A stretch of DNA of 64,000 nucleotides from Arctopsyche grandis (Eukaryota; Arthropoda; Insecta; Trichoptera; Hydropsychidae), in the NCBI RefSeq assembly GCF_051622035.1, contig NC_135358.1, positions 5,657,501-5,721,500 on the forward strand. Direction: 5' to 3'. Below, piece after piece: positions 46,508-58,574 of this stretch. How positions within the stretch are numbered: the stretch's first letter is position 1; each line of letters begins with the position of its first letter. The translations under genes were made by a program, and so were the position numbers. The notes under the pieces are model-generated. The model searched no databases. It saw nothing but the letters and a program-made list of their open reading frames with translations, and was not told where the DNA came from.

Positions 46508-46570
46508 TCTAATATATAATTTTGAAAGAAACTTTGTATGTATGTATGTATTGGTTTGTAGAATCCGTGA
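46508..46570 (+). mobile_element. 5' end of a Helitron of the same family
   Basis: TCTAATATATAATTTTGAAA with GAAACTTTGTATGTATGTAT, preceded by host A, matches the 5' ends at 6074 (minus) and 61055. No matching hairpin/CTAG 3' end was found downstream, so this may be a truncated copy. Confidence 0.55.
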
Positions 46571-46969
46571 TGTTAAATTTAATTAAAAAGCAAATGAATA
46601 TTCAAATAAATTTAAATAAAATGTTTACTATGTATTAGATAAGCCATGTTTAAGTGGTTTGTATTACAAATACCGAGTGAAACCGGTAAAAATGGACCCG
46701 CCATCGTCCCCTTTTTCACAATTCTCTCGCTAGAACTGTGGCTTATAGCAATTCTCCCATTCCTCGTGGCCTCCATTTCTTAAATTCACTGGACGGTGCC
46801 ATTCACATTTGTCACATCTCTCGTCATTTTCTGCACCACTTCCTAGGTTACGGAGGTCGCTAGCAATTATAACTGTTGAGTTAGTTTGATCAGTTAAGAA
46901 TTTTTATGTCGTGTTTATTTATTTTTATTTTTTTCTCTTCTTCTATTTATGTATTTTTACTTGTATTTC

Positions 46970-47085
46970 ATGTACTTTTTTCTTTTCTTAATATTTTTAG
47001 CACACTCCCGCTTTGGAGCAATCTGTTAGACGAGTGTGCTTGACTAATTGTTGTATAATAAAAGAAAATAAAACCACTAGTATGT
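46970..47085 (+). repeat. LINE-like 3' tail
   Basis: The segment GCACACTCCCGCTTTGGAGC ... ACGAGTGTGCTTGACTAATT ends in an A-rich tail with AATAAAA. It resembles 36815-36890. The GCACAC/GTGTGC arms can pair. Confidence 0.4.
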
Positions 47086-47656
47086 AATATCTCAATTATT
47101 CGTAATTTTTGGATATTCGAATATCCAATAAAAATTTATGAAATATTCGAATATTCGAATAATATTCGTATTTTTTTTTCGACTTTCACTAGTAGGTATT
47201 GATTTATTTAAACAGTTAGTGCAAAAAATCTACAAATTGTCAGTAATTTAATTAAAATAATTATTAGTTAATTATAATTAATTTAATAAATCATTAATTA
47301 CTTTAAATTTTTGAATTTTATGAAGCATTACAAAAAAATAAACGTTTTTTGTCGTATTTCCGAGAACATCAATAGCAATTATTTGTAGTTAAGAAAAAAT
47401 TTTCGAAACAAAATAAAGGCGCATGGAAAAGGACCGTGGATTGTTGGAACGGCGTTATCGGCACGGTCGCTCAGGTGTATTGAAAGAAAAAATGTCTACC
47501 TATATATATTGCTCAAGTGTAGATTTTTTTTCATTCTAACATATTTTTAAAATTTCATTCGAAATAGTATTTTACGAATTTTCGATGGATTATTCGAATA
47601 TTCGTATAGACGAAAATCGGACGAATATTCGAATATTCGATTGAGATCCCTAATCT
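47086..47656. mobile_element. MITE with ATTCGAATATTCG-rich ends
   Basis: The left side reads ATCTCAATTATTCGTAAT then GATATTCGAATATCC and AAATATTCGAATATTCGAAT. The right side reads ATTATTCGAATATTCG, GAATATTCGAATATTCG and ATTGAGATCCCTA. The outer CTCAAT/ATTGAG motifs and the reiterated self-complementary core place the ends near 47090 and 47655. It may be hAT-like. Confidence 0.5.
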
Positions 47657-47659
47657 CAT

Positions 47660-50600
47660 TGTAATCACATGTTGATTTGTTTGTGCAACGTTAAAACTAA
47701 ATATTATTTCAATGAATAATGAATAATGCATGTTAAAAAAAAACAACAACAACCTTTTCTACCGAATTCGCAAGTATAAGATTAGGTTTTTGGATTTAAA
47801 CGCTTCTAAAAGTTTCTCAACGTCAGACTTTAAATCATAAAATTACCCAAGCAAAGTTTGCGATTTTTTTCAGTATTTTCGCCGGGAACTATACTCGTAT
47901 TATGGTAGTTTCGAAAGCTGATGATCTCGAGCTTATGCTAACCAGCTTTGAGCAACGAGCGCCACGAATTTATATTTATTTATTCAAAAACGGACATCTG
48001 GAAAAGTCGTCCGTAAGCCGGCAACCTCAATCGAGTTAAGCTCAAGTAATTATTTATTAATTTTGTAATTTAGCTATACGAAACACGAGATTAAGTCTCC
48101 CCTCCCACATTCTCCGACATCCGCCCAGTGAATTTTCCACATCCCTAATTTCAAATATACATATGTATGTGTATGGTTTTCGCGCTCTGGTGCTTTTCAA
48201 GGTCCCGGAAAAATTCGCACTGGGCGATCCGAGTCAACGAATCGCCGGAAAAACTCATCGGGAAAGCGTACCAGTAGTAATATCCGTTTAATTCTACTAA
48301 ATAGACTCGTGGGGGAGGGCTGGGGGACTATATAAGAATATTCCACTATGGAGACATAATTGAACGATAAATCAAGCGTCCGTGATCGGATATAATTAAT
48401 TATCGTGGCGGTTGTGCACGGGACAGATAAAATGCTGCAATCGGGCGATTAAGCATATTATATTATACGTCGAATAATATCATAATAATATATCGGGTGT
48501 ATATTCGATCCCATTTTTATGCAAATATATTATTTTACTTCGACGTATTGTGTTGTATTATCGGCTTGGGAACTGGAATGTTCGAGCATTCGGAACAAAG
48601 GATGGTACGGAAGTTTATAATATGATAATCGAAACGATTCGAACGGTTGAAAATTAATTTATCACTGATATTATACTGATTATACATACATATGCTAATA
48701 GTATTTTGGAATGGCATGCAATTTAAAGGTTTTTTTTAAAGATTTTTATTCGAATTGTATGAACATGTTGTACAAAGTTAATGTTGCATCATAGAGCCTG
48801 TAGAAAATACCAGTGGTATGCCGTTTCTTTTAAAGCGGGGGACAAGGTATGGATAAAAACAATATTTTTAATATTTGAATTATAAATCTATCTTGTGATG
48901 AGTATAATTTTTCATTTTCATGCTAACAGAAATATCCTAAGTATCCTTAATTTCTCACATATTGTTTGTATTCAAAAATTAATCTTATGAATGATTTGTT
49001 GAACAATCGATCAAGAATGCAACATTCCAAGGCCTCGTTATTTGATTGCAAGAATTGGTTTGATTTTTTCTGAGGGAATCGTTTCTTGAACCGAGTCCAT
49101 GCCATATTTGAACTTAAGGAGTTCTGTGTAAATATGTGTTATTTAAAAAAAAAAACAAATAAAATAGTTACGAATGATCTATGATAGACACAAATCAGAT
49201 TAGTTTTAGTTAAAATTCCATAAACGCTCGAAGAGACGAGTAAATTTAAATATGTTTTGTCTTCGATGGAACGCCTACACACAACAATTCACTAGTACCG
49301 CAAAAGGAACAGAAATGAGACGATGAGTCCGTGACAGCAAACTTTGCGGCGGACCATACCATAACAATCCACTTTCACTACCACTATCTAAGGTAGGGCC
49401 GATTTCGGTTTCTGAACTTCGATAATCCGAGTGAACACAGGAACATACTATATATTTTTAGATTATTACTTTATCGTAAAAATATCAAATATATATGTTA
49501 TTATACATATATTTATAATATTTGCTTGCATGATAAAAATTTATACAAACTTTACTTTGTTATAGAAACAGGTTTAATTTATATAAGAAGTAGGAGTCAT
49601 CGTGACGACCCAATTTGAATTGTAATTTTTGTTAAAAAAATACTTACTCATGGCAATTGATAATTATATATATATTTATATACATACATATAAGGCTTTT
49701 ATACATGTGCCCGTTGATTTTACGAGTGGTTTCGGAAAGGAGTTGACACACGAATTAAAATAAAGATATATATTATATATAAATATAATGTAAAGTAATT
49801 TATAGGAGCGCGCATTAAACGCTCACCTATCCAACCCGTTCAAAATGATGAATGAATGTGAGTGTGTGTGTGTGTGTGTGCGTCTCCGTGACTATGATTG
49901 GCTGTGTCTCCACACACTCGCACATACAAACATACATACATACATTCCGTCCGATTTTATATATATTATTTTATTTTGGATCGAAGTTATAGTGTGTATT
50001 TGGTAAGTTTATGAAAGCCTATGGTATGTAAATTTTTTCCGAAGTTTGATTTTATCTATAGCTCTATCGCACTTTTGTATTATAGTTAAGTTTACATCCA
50101 CTGATTTTTCAACTCCATAGCATTCGTTGAATTTTCCGACCGTTTTTTTGAGCGCTTTTCACATTTTATGAGTGCATCAACAATTCTCATTCGCACTCAA
50201 CTATGCGCTTCCCGCGTAAACAATCCGCATTTCGTCGCACTACGTATATTATGCACGCGAAAAAAAATAAAAAAAAACTGAATATAATATGTACTCAAAA
50301 GAGATTTTTTTCTTTCATGTTTGTTGCTCGGAGCATACAACGTTTTATTTTACATCATTCACTCCGGTAATCGCCGCTTATTTCGCGAAGCGCGTGGATG
50401 ATGGAGCTTTTTTTTTGTCGGTGGCCATTTTTTTCCCTTCATTTCTTCGGGCAATATTTTCGCGAAAAATAGACGCGCCGAATGGGAAAAAATATGAGCG
50501 AGGTGTATATATTTATATACATACATATCGTGTTTTTTTTCCATCCCTCCCCGGCGCCATCGTTTCATATTAGGAGCTCGACGGGATAACAAGAGGAAAA

Positions 50601-51110
50601 AGCGGGGCCAAAGTGAATGATCACGATGCGTGGCGCTTCACCAGAAGCGATCGGTTATAAATTATCGACGGGGTTCCGTTTCCGGTCGTCCGGAAGTGGG
50701 AGGTGGGGGTGGATTCGAAAAATCGTTCAGATTCAAATCGCAGGTCCTCGGGAAGATAGATAGGAGCGGGATAGACGGTTGGGTATAGGGCATTAGTCAT
50801 GTCCGGTGCAGAGCTTCGCTATCTCCCTATGTCTGTGACGTTTATCAGGATAGATCTGCGAGATGCAGGATACGTGCATGTGCAATTCTGGGATTGTTGC
50901 CGTTTATATGTACATACATACATACATACATATGTATATCAGGGTTGTGAAGCTGGAGCCAATTTTTGGCATTTTAGAGTCGTTTAGACGAATTGTCTTA
51001 CAAAAGAGCTACATTAGTATGAACTAATACTGACATATGTTACTAATTGCTCATTTCATTTAATTCTTGAAAAAATATTTAGATCCTGGACGGAGAGTCA
51101 GTAATTTTTT
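47660..51110. other. non-coding DNA with single-copy, moderately GC-rich patches
   Basis: Apparently unique sequence with patches of higher GC at 48130-48310, 49240-49400 and 50590-50780 (GGTTCCGTTTCCGGTCGTCC). A GTGTGTGTGTGTG tract lies near 49860 and CATACATACATA tracts near 49930 and 50910. Open frames here (for example 50289-50573) lack domain-like sequence. Candidate regulatory DNA of a neighbouring gene. Confidence 0.4.
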
Positions 51111-51120
51111 TTCTAGGGCT

Positions 51121-52510
51121 GTGGAACCATGAATCTGAATCATGAATCTGCGCGGCGACATAACCGCGCGCTGACAAAAATTCCCAAGCAAAATGCACTC
51201 GGCGACAAAACCACGCCAGAATTAATGAAAAAATTAAAATATAAATTTCGACTTTGAGTTTCGTGGGAATGTTCAAAATAAAAAATCTTTCTTCGAAGAA
51301 ATAGTCACCTACAATGTACATACATGTATCATATATTGATTCCATAAATTTTATGTGATTTTTTTTTTGGTTAATTTAAAGCTGATTGATCTCAATAAAA
51401 ATAAATATTTTTGTATTTATTTATTTAATTTATTATTTATAATAATAATAACAATAAAATTACCAGTGTGACCTGACAGGTTGCCCCAAAGCGTCACACT
51501 AGTTTTACAAAACAAAAGAAAGAAAATAACAAAATAAAAACAATAAAAATTCCAATCATTCATTTCACTCAAATAGTCTCGTGTGAAATCTCAAGAACCT
51601 AACCAGCTCATCAACATGACAATTGAACAGGTCCAAATGCTCATCAATCACATTAAGGAACCGGATAGCCTTTACAAGAGACCATTTATTGACAGCAGAC
51701 GTTTTCGCAGGAATAGGTTGGATAAGTAAATGATGACGCAAAGCTCTACCGCATTCAGGCGCCGAAAATTTAAATTCCAATAAAATCGAAGGGTTCTCGA
51801 TTCTTCCCTTTAATACTCCAAAAAGATTCTTCCCTTTAATACGTCAAAGCCTAGCATACCTTATAAAAAGGCAGTGGGAAATAAATAGGGGTAATATTTA
51901 TATTTCTTCATATAAAGGCATCTAAGAATTTTTTTTTGAACTATTTCTATCAAGAGAGAGAATTTAATTTCAGTGGGACTCCAAATTACAGACCCAAACT
52001 CCAATATGCTCGGGACAAGCGAACAATAAAGTAACACCATTATACTTGGATCTTGGAAGTAGTGACAATTGCGCAAAATAAATCCAAGCATTTTGGTAGC
52101 CCTACAGCACATATCAGAAATATGAGTCGAAAATTTGAAGTCATTCCTAAACATTATACCAAGATTAACAGTTGAGTCAGTTCGCGTTTACTGATAGTTC
52201 TGTTTTATACATTTTAAAATTTATAAGATAGTTCATATTATAGGATTAAGTATATCTATTGTATGTATTATATGTGTACCATTTTTATGTAAAAGTTTCA
52301 GAAAGAAAAACAAGTATGGTTTTGATAAATGTATGTATGTATGTATATATCAGTTTTATGGATTATGCTCCTTGAATCAAAGTCAAACACGTATTTTAAT
52401 TTTTTCATATATTCTGGCACGGTTTTGTCACCGAGCGCTTGTTGCTGTGGTGGTTTTGTTGGCACGCGGTAGTGAAAGGGTGCTTTTGTCTGTCACCCAA
52501 AAGTCGGGCA
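51121..52510. mobile_element. foldback-like element split by a LINE fragment
   Basis: The left arm CACTCGGCGACAAAACCACG with CCAGAATTAATGAAAAAATT (51195-51240) is the complement of the right arm AATTTTTTCATATATTCTGG followed by CACGGTTTTGTCACCGAGCG (52398-52437). A related element with the same arms but a spacer of only about 160 bp lies at 60598-61042. The interior from about 51420 to 52180 is LINE-derived. Confidence 0.5.
51565..52154 (-). pseudogene. LINE reverse-transcriptase C-terminal fragment, frame-broken
   Basis: The minus strand encodes FKFSTHISDMCCRATKMLGF, then FQDPSIMVLLYCSLVPSILE and FGSVIWSP, the C-terminal reverse-transcriptase region of a Jockey-like LINE. After stops and a local direct duplication (ATTCTTCCCTTTAATAC twice, near 51801 and 51828) the frame continues as LLEFKFSAPECGRALRHHLL to 51565. 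TGACCTGACAGGTTGCCCCA near 51470 probably belongs to its 3' UTR. Inactive. Confidence 0.7.
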
Positions 52511-52596
52511 CCCAATCCGACTACGACTCCGATTTTCAATATAATGAGTTGTTTCTCATTGGATTAATTTTCGAATATTTCCGACTACTAAAACAG

Positions 52597-52985
52597 AGTG
52601 CTGTATATAGTTCGGTGGTTGCGTTTATGCTAACCACCGAGGGCTGACCGGGTTCGAGCCCTGAGATGACCTCGATTGAAAAGAATTTATTCAGAGTATT
52701 TCTGCAGTGATTCTGATCAGACTTGGATATTTGTGACTCCAAGCCCATCGTTCCCTATCAGAGTTTGTCAATTTATCTGATTTAATTGTTGAAACAATTT
52801 CTCATCAAATTGACAAAACCATTCTACCTACTATTTGTCCACTATTTTAATGTGATTTCAAATTTGTAGTACATAAAATTAATATAAGTACAAGTTTCAT
52901 ACCATAGGTGTCACTCAAGGGCAACCTGTAATAGCATCGTGGTAGATTATACATTTATTAAAAAATAATATTTATAAATATATAC
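52597..52985 (+). mobile_element. tRNA-derived SINE copy
   Basis: Head GTTCGGTGGTTGCGTTTATG with B box GGGTTCGAGCCC (52650), then CTCGATTGAAAAGAATTTAT, GATATTTGTGACTCCAAG, TTCCCTATCAGAGTTTG and TTGTTGAAACAATTTC. It ends in AT-rich sequence. Confidence 0.8.
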
Positions 52986-52989
52986 ATAT

Positions 52990-54020
52990 GTATCTATATA
53001 AACTAAGCTGATGTAAAACATTAACATTAAATAAAACTTTTGTATTTTTTTATTAATGAATATATATGTACATAAAAATCATACATGAAATTAATAAAAT
53101 GTACGCAGTTGGCGTAATGGGTTTGGCAAATTTCAGGCCTCTCTTCAATTTGACCCAAACATGAGAAAAAGGTATAATGAGTATTGGTGAGTAATTTTTA
53201 GTCAATATATCGGAGTCGCTCGAGTTTTTAACGACTCTGAGTCCAGCCAAAAAGCTATAGCTCCACGACTTCAGTTATACAGCCCTGCTTTTCTCGCGAA
53301 ATTGTCAAAACAATTTCCGATTTCATGAACTGAATACATCAGATAGCAATTTGATATGGGACATATAAATTCATATACACGTGTGTGTACGTTAGAGATG
53401 AGTTTAAGAATTAATCTAAAACCATTAATCTCCTTTATTTGTTCTAAAAATGTCTGCAAAATGGTTGCACTATATAAAAAATTGTTATATGCTGTATTAG
53501 CGAATTAATATCCAGATAAAGCTATGAAGTATCAGGGAAAGTAGATGAGTACAAATGTATGTGTGTATGAAATTACGAGAAATAAAAGGAATTTTAAATG
53601 AAAAAGGTTTTAGAAGTAAAACATGGTGAGCTTATATGTACATATTTATATGGTCAAAAGGTTTTCATCCCAGCTCTGACCGAAAGATCAAAGACTGATA
53701 AATAAAATGTAATCATTTTCGAATGTTCTAATGGAGTCCACAGATGAATTCTCTCATAGAAATCTGTAGCTGGTGTTATTGCCGTAATATAAAATTTGGC
53801 ACATTGTTTGATAGTATTTTGTATTCTTGAAAGATTTCAAAGCAGAATAGTATCAAAACCACATATAGAAATAATATTCATTTCATACAACTCATTCATT
53901 AATAATGTGTTGTACAGCATTAGAGCCAGCATAGTAGTTTAAGTTGGCAGCTGGAACTAAATTTGAACTGTAGTTTAATTTAGAACTATTCAGAGACTCT
54001 ACATACAGCCCTGGTTTATA
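52990..54020. other. non-coding DNA
   Basis: AT-rich and apparently single copy. GAGTCGCTCGAG and ACGACTCTGAGTCCAGCC near 53213-53250 are the only GC-balanced patch. No gene signal. Confidence 0.4.
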
Positions 54021-54031
54021 TATTTACATAT

Positions 54032-54846
54032 CAGTGGCGTGCCGTGCATGGATGCTGTGGATGCTGCGCATCTCTTAAAAATTACGTCACAAATATTTTC
54101 ATACCGTTTGTTTTCTGAATTTCTTAGTTTCATTTCCTTGTCATTTATTTTTTTTACGTGTTTATGATATATACGACCTTTTGTGTGATTCAAAATTGAC
54201 ATAAACGAGCATCCCCGTTGAAAGGGCGTAGCCTTCTGCGCGACCGGTACTTGTTTCCCATCAAGCTTGTATTACCATGGATGCTGAAGTTCTCTACAAA
54301 TCTTTTGCGCATGCGCACAAGTGAACTGTCACTCTTGCGTATGCGCAAGAGTGAGACGACTCTACAGTCGTCTCACTCGCGTGACACTTGCTCTGGAAAC
54401 AAAATCTCCTTTTGCGTATGCATGGACTTGATTCACTTTTTTATGTATGGACTTTCGCTTAATTCGTTGATTGATATTTCATACGATACGTCCTAAGCTA
54501 TTAACTTTTATTATTTTATTGTAATGTATTACGTCCTAAATTATTATTTATTATGGCCCTAAATATGTATAAATAGCCAAAGTAAAAATGCAAGTGGATT
54601 TATCGCCGTTGTTAATAATAATTGCAATTGTTTAATTAAAATGTAATGAAAAGGATATTTGATTCTCTACCATATAATGAAAAAGAGATTATTGTTAAGA
54701 CCCACACCAATATTGAAAACATATCAAAGACATTTTAATAAATATAAATATGACAATGTTTGGAAGAATAAAATAAAATTAAAAAAAAATAAACTGATCG
54801 TGTTTTGGACAGCATCCTCTGGTTGAAAAGTCACCGCACGCCACTG
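54032..54846. mobile_element. hAT-like non-autonomous element, 815 bp
   Basis: Ends CAGTGGCGTGCCGTG and CACCGCACGCCACTG are inverted repeats, and GGATGCTG / CAGCATCC recur subterminally. An internal near-perfect hairpin GAGTGAGACGACT-CTAC-AGTCGTCTCACTC lies at 54349-54378, preceded by TGCGCATGCGCA and TTGCGTATGCGCAA palindromes. It shares its terminal motif with the MITE at 9114. The target duplication is not evident. Confidence 0.65.
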
Positions 54847-55044
54847 GTAAATACATATGTACATATAACATATGTATGTATGTGTTGTCGAACATGTGTC
54901 GGTTTTTGGTACCGCGTGTAAATATCGATTATTGAATGTACATATGCTGATAAATTATTTTTCCGTATGTAAATGTGGGCATGTTGAGGTTTTGAAAGTT
55001 TAATTTCGGATTATGGATTATGTATGTGGGTCTGTGTGCTAGGT

Positions 55045-55115
55045 CAGCGGTTTCGAATCGGTGGTTCGCGAAGTCCCGGGGGGTTCATGTGAACCGACTC
55101 GAACACTGTATGAGG
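55045..55115. repeat. possible hAT-type end
   Basis: CAGCGGTTTCGAATCGGTGG followed by TTCGCGAAGTCCCGGGGGGT resembles the CAGTGGTTCT... ends of hAT elements such as 24683. No second end was identified. Confidence 0.3.
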
Positions 55116-55758
55116 TTTTAATAATGGCACACGAATTATATGTAATTAATATTAGAGATATCCTTTTTATGGCAACTTACTATATGTAAGTCGGTCGAAC
55201 ATGTACGTCGTTATGGCCAAGTTAGTTACTAGGTTACCTATCAAAGTTTGTACCATATTTTAGTACATACATATGTACATAGTTTCGCTTGTCCGATATT
55301 TGGATCGGATATAAGATAGTTGAATTGACTTAAAGTGTATTTGCGTTTGCAAAATCGAAATCGTAATTCGTGTGCTAAAATTGGTGATGAAAAAATCGGT
55401 TATTTTAAAATTAAACTAACAATTAAATCGGTCATTGAAAATTATGACGAAATTTTCAGTATGAAAGTTAATCAAAAAATGTTCATTTGTTTCTTCATAT
55501 GAAATTGAATTTGAATTTTTCTTTTCGTTTGAAAATAGTAAAATAGTGCTTGGATAAAATAATATGTGATTGTGAAAAGTGATTAAGTGAAGTGTTGTGA
55601 GTGAATAAGCTTGAAAACGATCGTCAACGGCCTGCAGCTCTAATCCGAAAGGTGTTAGATGAAGCGTTTGGAGATAAAGAGTGAGTAATATTTTAGTCTG
55701 GATGTAAGCACTATCTATATGTATGACATAGTATGTACATTCATATATAATATAAGGT

Positions 55759-56112
55759 GCTACTTTAGTAAGCGGTCTACCTTAGCATGCGATCTACGAC
55801 CTGTTTATTATAATTTTTGTTTTTTCCTGCCTCCCTTATAGTGTTATCGAAGCATTTCTATCAAAATATCGTCAGCAGCGAAGAAAATACCGACCCTAAC
55901 AACCTAATCTTAAATGAATAGGGCCAATCTTAACTTAACCTAACCTAACCCGACCCTTAAATAAATAGGTGTTGGCTGCTAAGTTTTATTTCATCAATAT
56001 TTTCACAAAAATTATAATAAACAGGTCGTTGCTACGATACAAAAAAAAAAAAATAGTGGAATGCGATTCAAAGGTAGATTGCATGCCAAGGTAGACCGCA
56101 TACTAAAGTAAC
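55759..56112. mobile_element. MITE with ~42-bp inverted ends
   Basis: The left end GCTACTTTAGTAAGCGGTCT continues ACCTTAGCATGCGATCTACG. The right end is its inverted counterpart (GTAGATTGCATGCCAAGGTA, GACCGCATACTAAAGTAAC). The interior contains a short interstitial run AACCTAACCTAACCC (55936-55950) and a T/A-rich remainder. No coding capacity. Confidence 0.7.
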
Positions 56113-57045
56113 AATACTTTTTCTTTGCACGGCTTTGGTTACGACTGCAATTGAAATGTTAAATCTAACTAAAAACCCTTACAGATTTTAGTCCAAGCAT
56201 AGCTGAGTATATTCGCCAGTGAATTCATCAACATCGGAATGCTTTGTTTATTTAGAATAGTGTCATCTGTGAACATACGTATATAATATATAGGTATGTA
56301 CATTGTATGTACGTGTGTAAGTTTCACTCGGGTTTGCACAGCTTCCCATTCTACCACACAACGGGTTGCTTAAATAATAAAGTCTCTATTTGGCAATGAC
56401 TAAATGGCAAAGTTGGAATACGTGTAGTTTTCTCCGTGCATACGGAGTACCATTTCATCATTAAACGACGCGATAGTCCACCGTGACCCAAATTTTAGAA
56501 GGAGCCGCAAACATTTTCAGCGAGTACATGCACACATATGTATGTACATATAGGTATATTTTAACGGTACGTACGATTTCCAATTGGACGTCCATTGTCG
56601 CGAAGTTGCCGAGAAAATGGAGACTTTGTGCCAATGCCGTTTGACGCACTGTGTAATTTTATCGCCGAAGTTCTGCAAATCTGCAATTGCCCTCTGAACC
56701 GTGCGCGATAGAACGCGTTTCCAAATGTTTGCACGCGCGCTTATCGTTCCGTTTAATTAAGTGTCGAATAATAATCATCAACGATTCAATAAAGTCCGGC
56801 TTTTATCTGTAGCGCTACTGCACATATTGTGTATGACCGGTGGATCTTTTTTAATTAAATTCTGTCGGACTTGCGTCATAGCCTATACAATTAAATGAGC
56901 TTATCTTGTAAAAATGTGTATGTAAGTATATAAATATATTTATTTTTAGTATAAAGATTTTGATATGCTTTGTTTTACAGGATGCATGGTGTAAGTCACG
57001 CTCATGTTAATACAAATTAAATTTATAGAACTTTAGGTGAAACAT

Positions 57046-57110
57046 TACCAGCAGTATGGCTCGGTGGTTGCGTTTATGTTTAGCAGGTAAAGCATAGATG
57101 CATAAAGCAT
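57046..57110 (+). mobile_element. truncated SINE head
   Basis: ACCAGCAGTATGGCTCGGTG followed by GTTGCGTTTATGTTTAGCA, the first ~45 bp of the SINE family, then unrelated sequence. Confidence 0.6.
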
Positions 57111-57304
57111 ATTGGTAATATAAGCGCGCGATATAATTTTATTTCATTTTGAGTTGATAAAGAACTATGGCGATTAAATATTGGGTATATTGAGGATATA
57201 CCCCGCATCGCCTTGCATTTCGCTGGCTCAATGTGAGGTGCCCAACTAATTTTAAAATATTGTTAAATAATAGAAAATGCTTTAAAATCCCAATATTTAT
57301 AAAG

Positions 57305-57658
57305 CCAGCAGTATGGCTCAGTGATTGCGTTTATGTTTAGCACCAAGAGATTACTGGGTTCGATCCCGTGCTAGTTTTTAATACTGCTGGTTAGACATGG
57401 ATATTTTTGACTCCAAGTCGATCGTTTCATATCAGAATTTGCCAATTTATCTGATTTTCATTGTTGAAACGGTTCCTCAAATTGGCAAAAATCACACTAC
57501 CCGCTGTCTCAAATATCTGAAATTGTTTTATGTACAATATGTAAAAATTTATGTACAAGTCTAAATCCATAGATGTCCCAATGGATTAATTAATTGTTAC
57601 TTTCGTGTTCTTCAGCCTCTCGAAATACAGTGATTTATATAATAATAATTAAATTATA
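57305..57658 (+). mobile_element. tRNA-derived SINE copy, near complete
   Basis: Head GCCAGCAGTATGGCTCAGTG with B box TGGGTTCGATCCCG (57357). Body GATATTTTTGACTCCAAGTC, GATCGTTTCATATCAGAATT, TTGCCAATTTATCTGATTTT, TTGTTGAAACGGTTCC. 3' part ATAGATGTCCCAATGGATTA and TTCGTGTTCTTCAGCC. The last 20 bp are AT-rich. Confidence 0.85.
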
Positions 57659-57874
57659 AAAAAAAGTTTTTTAAAAAACTACCTCTTTTATAATTTCTAT
57701 ATAAAATTATTATTTTGAATAAAAATACCAATAATTTTATTTTACTACCGCCATCTATGTTTAAAACTAAAAAATGGATAAACGTCAGGCACTTGTCAGA
57801 AATTCAAATTTTAAACGCGTCTAAAACGATATTTTTTCTCCATCGTAATGGCGAAGGATACATTTACTTCAGTC

Positions 57875-58210
57875 TCCGTGACGGGCCGGAATGTGAAATT
57901 ACCGAAAACGCAAATATCGGAAGGCAAAGATCGAAAATCGAAAGATCTTAAGTCGAAAGATCAAAAAAAAGGGTGCATGGTAAACGGTACATACTCACTT
58001 AATTTGCGCGAGCAGGATACAACAGGAATAAGAGGAACAGGCTTTTCCTCCCGTATTAATGTGCGCGCGCAGAATGTATGTATGTACATATGTACCGTTT
58101 ACCATGCACCCTTTTTTTATATTTCGACTTAAGATCTTTCAATTTTCGATCTTTGCCTTCCGATATTTGCGTTTTCGGTAATTTCACATTTCGGCCCGTG
58201 AAGTAGACCC
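57875..58210. mobile_element. MITE with ~115-bp terminal inverted repeats
   Basis: The left arm runs CGTGACGGGCCGGAATGTG, AAATTACCGAAAACGCAAAT, CGGAAGGCAAAGATCGAAAA to GGTGCATGGTAAACGGTAC. The right arm is its complement, from GTACCGTTTACCATGCACCC to TCGGCCCGTGAAGTAGAC. The ~90-bp loop contains ACTTAATTTGCGCGAGCAGG, also found in the MITE at 9114-9284. Confidence 0.8.
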
Positions 58211-58307
58211 CATTTACTTATATTGATGACCAAAATGAGCAATGAGGATAAGAGGCAAATTTTTTCCTGAATTGTAATCGTAAGTGAAGTATAAAAGAGG
58301 TATGTAA

Positions 58308-58413
58308 AAATGCTGCAATGTTTGTAATTAATTGTCTAGGAAGGCGCATTGGGGTCTACCTATCAGGTCTTCCTGGTATATATCTATGTAAAAAATAAAA
58401 TAAAAATGACATA
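58308..58413 (+). mobile_element. 3' end of a SINE
   Basis: GGAAGGCGCATTGGGGTCTA, CCTATCAGGTCTTCCTGGTA and TATATCTATG, followed by an A-rich tail. This is the uninterrupted version of the tail split by the MITE at 32886. Confidence 0.7.
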
Positions 58414-58574
58414 TACATGTATGTTATGTATGTACATACATATGTTGCGAATAAATCGTCATCTCTCTAATCACATCTTTACTCAGCGAAAGCGGTTTAT
58501 TTTCGATATTTTGAAGCTTATAAATCAACGGCGTATTTTTGTGAGGCTATCGGTCGGTTACATACATATATTAT

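Noticed and set aside
49860-49945. Possible repeat array of interest (GTGTGTG and CATACATA)
   Set aside because: Ordinary microsatellites, seen throughout the window.
50289-50592. 94- and 77-codon frames on opposite strands
   Set aside because: Overlapping frames on both strands in GC-balanced unique DNA, with no family resemblance.
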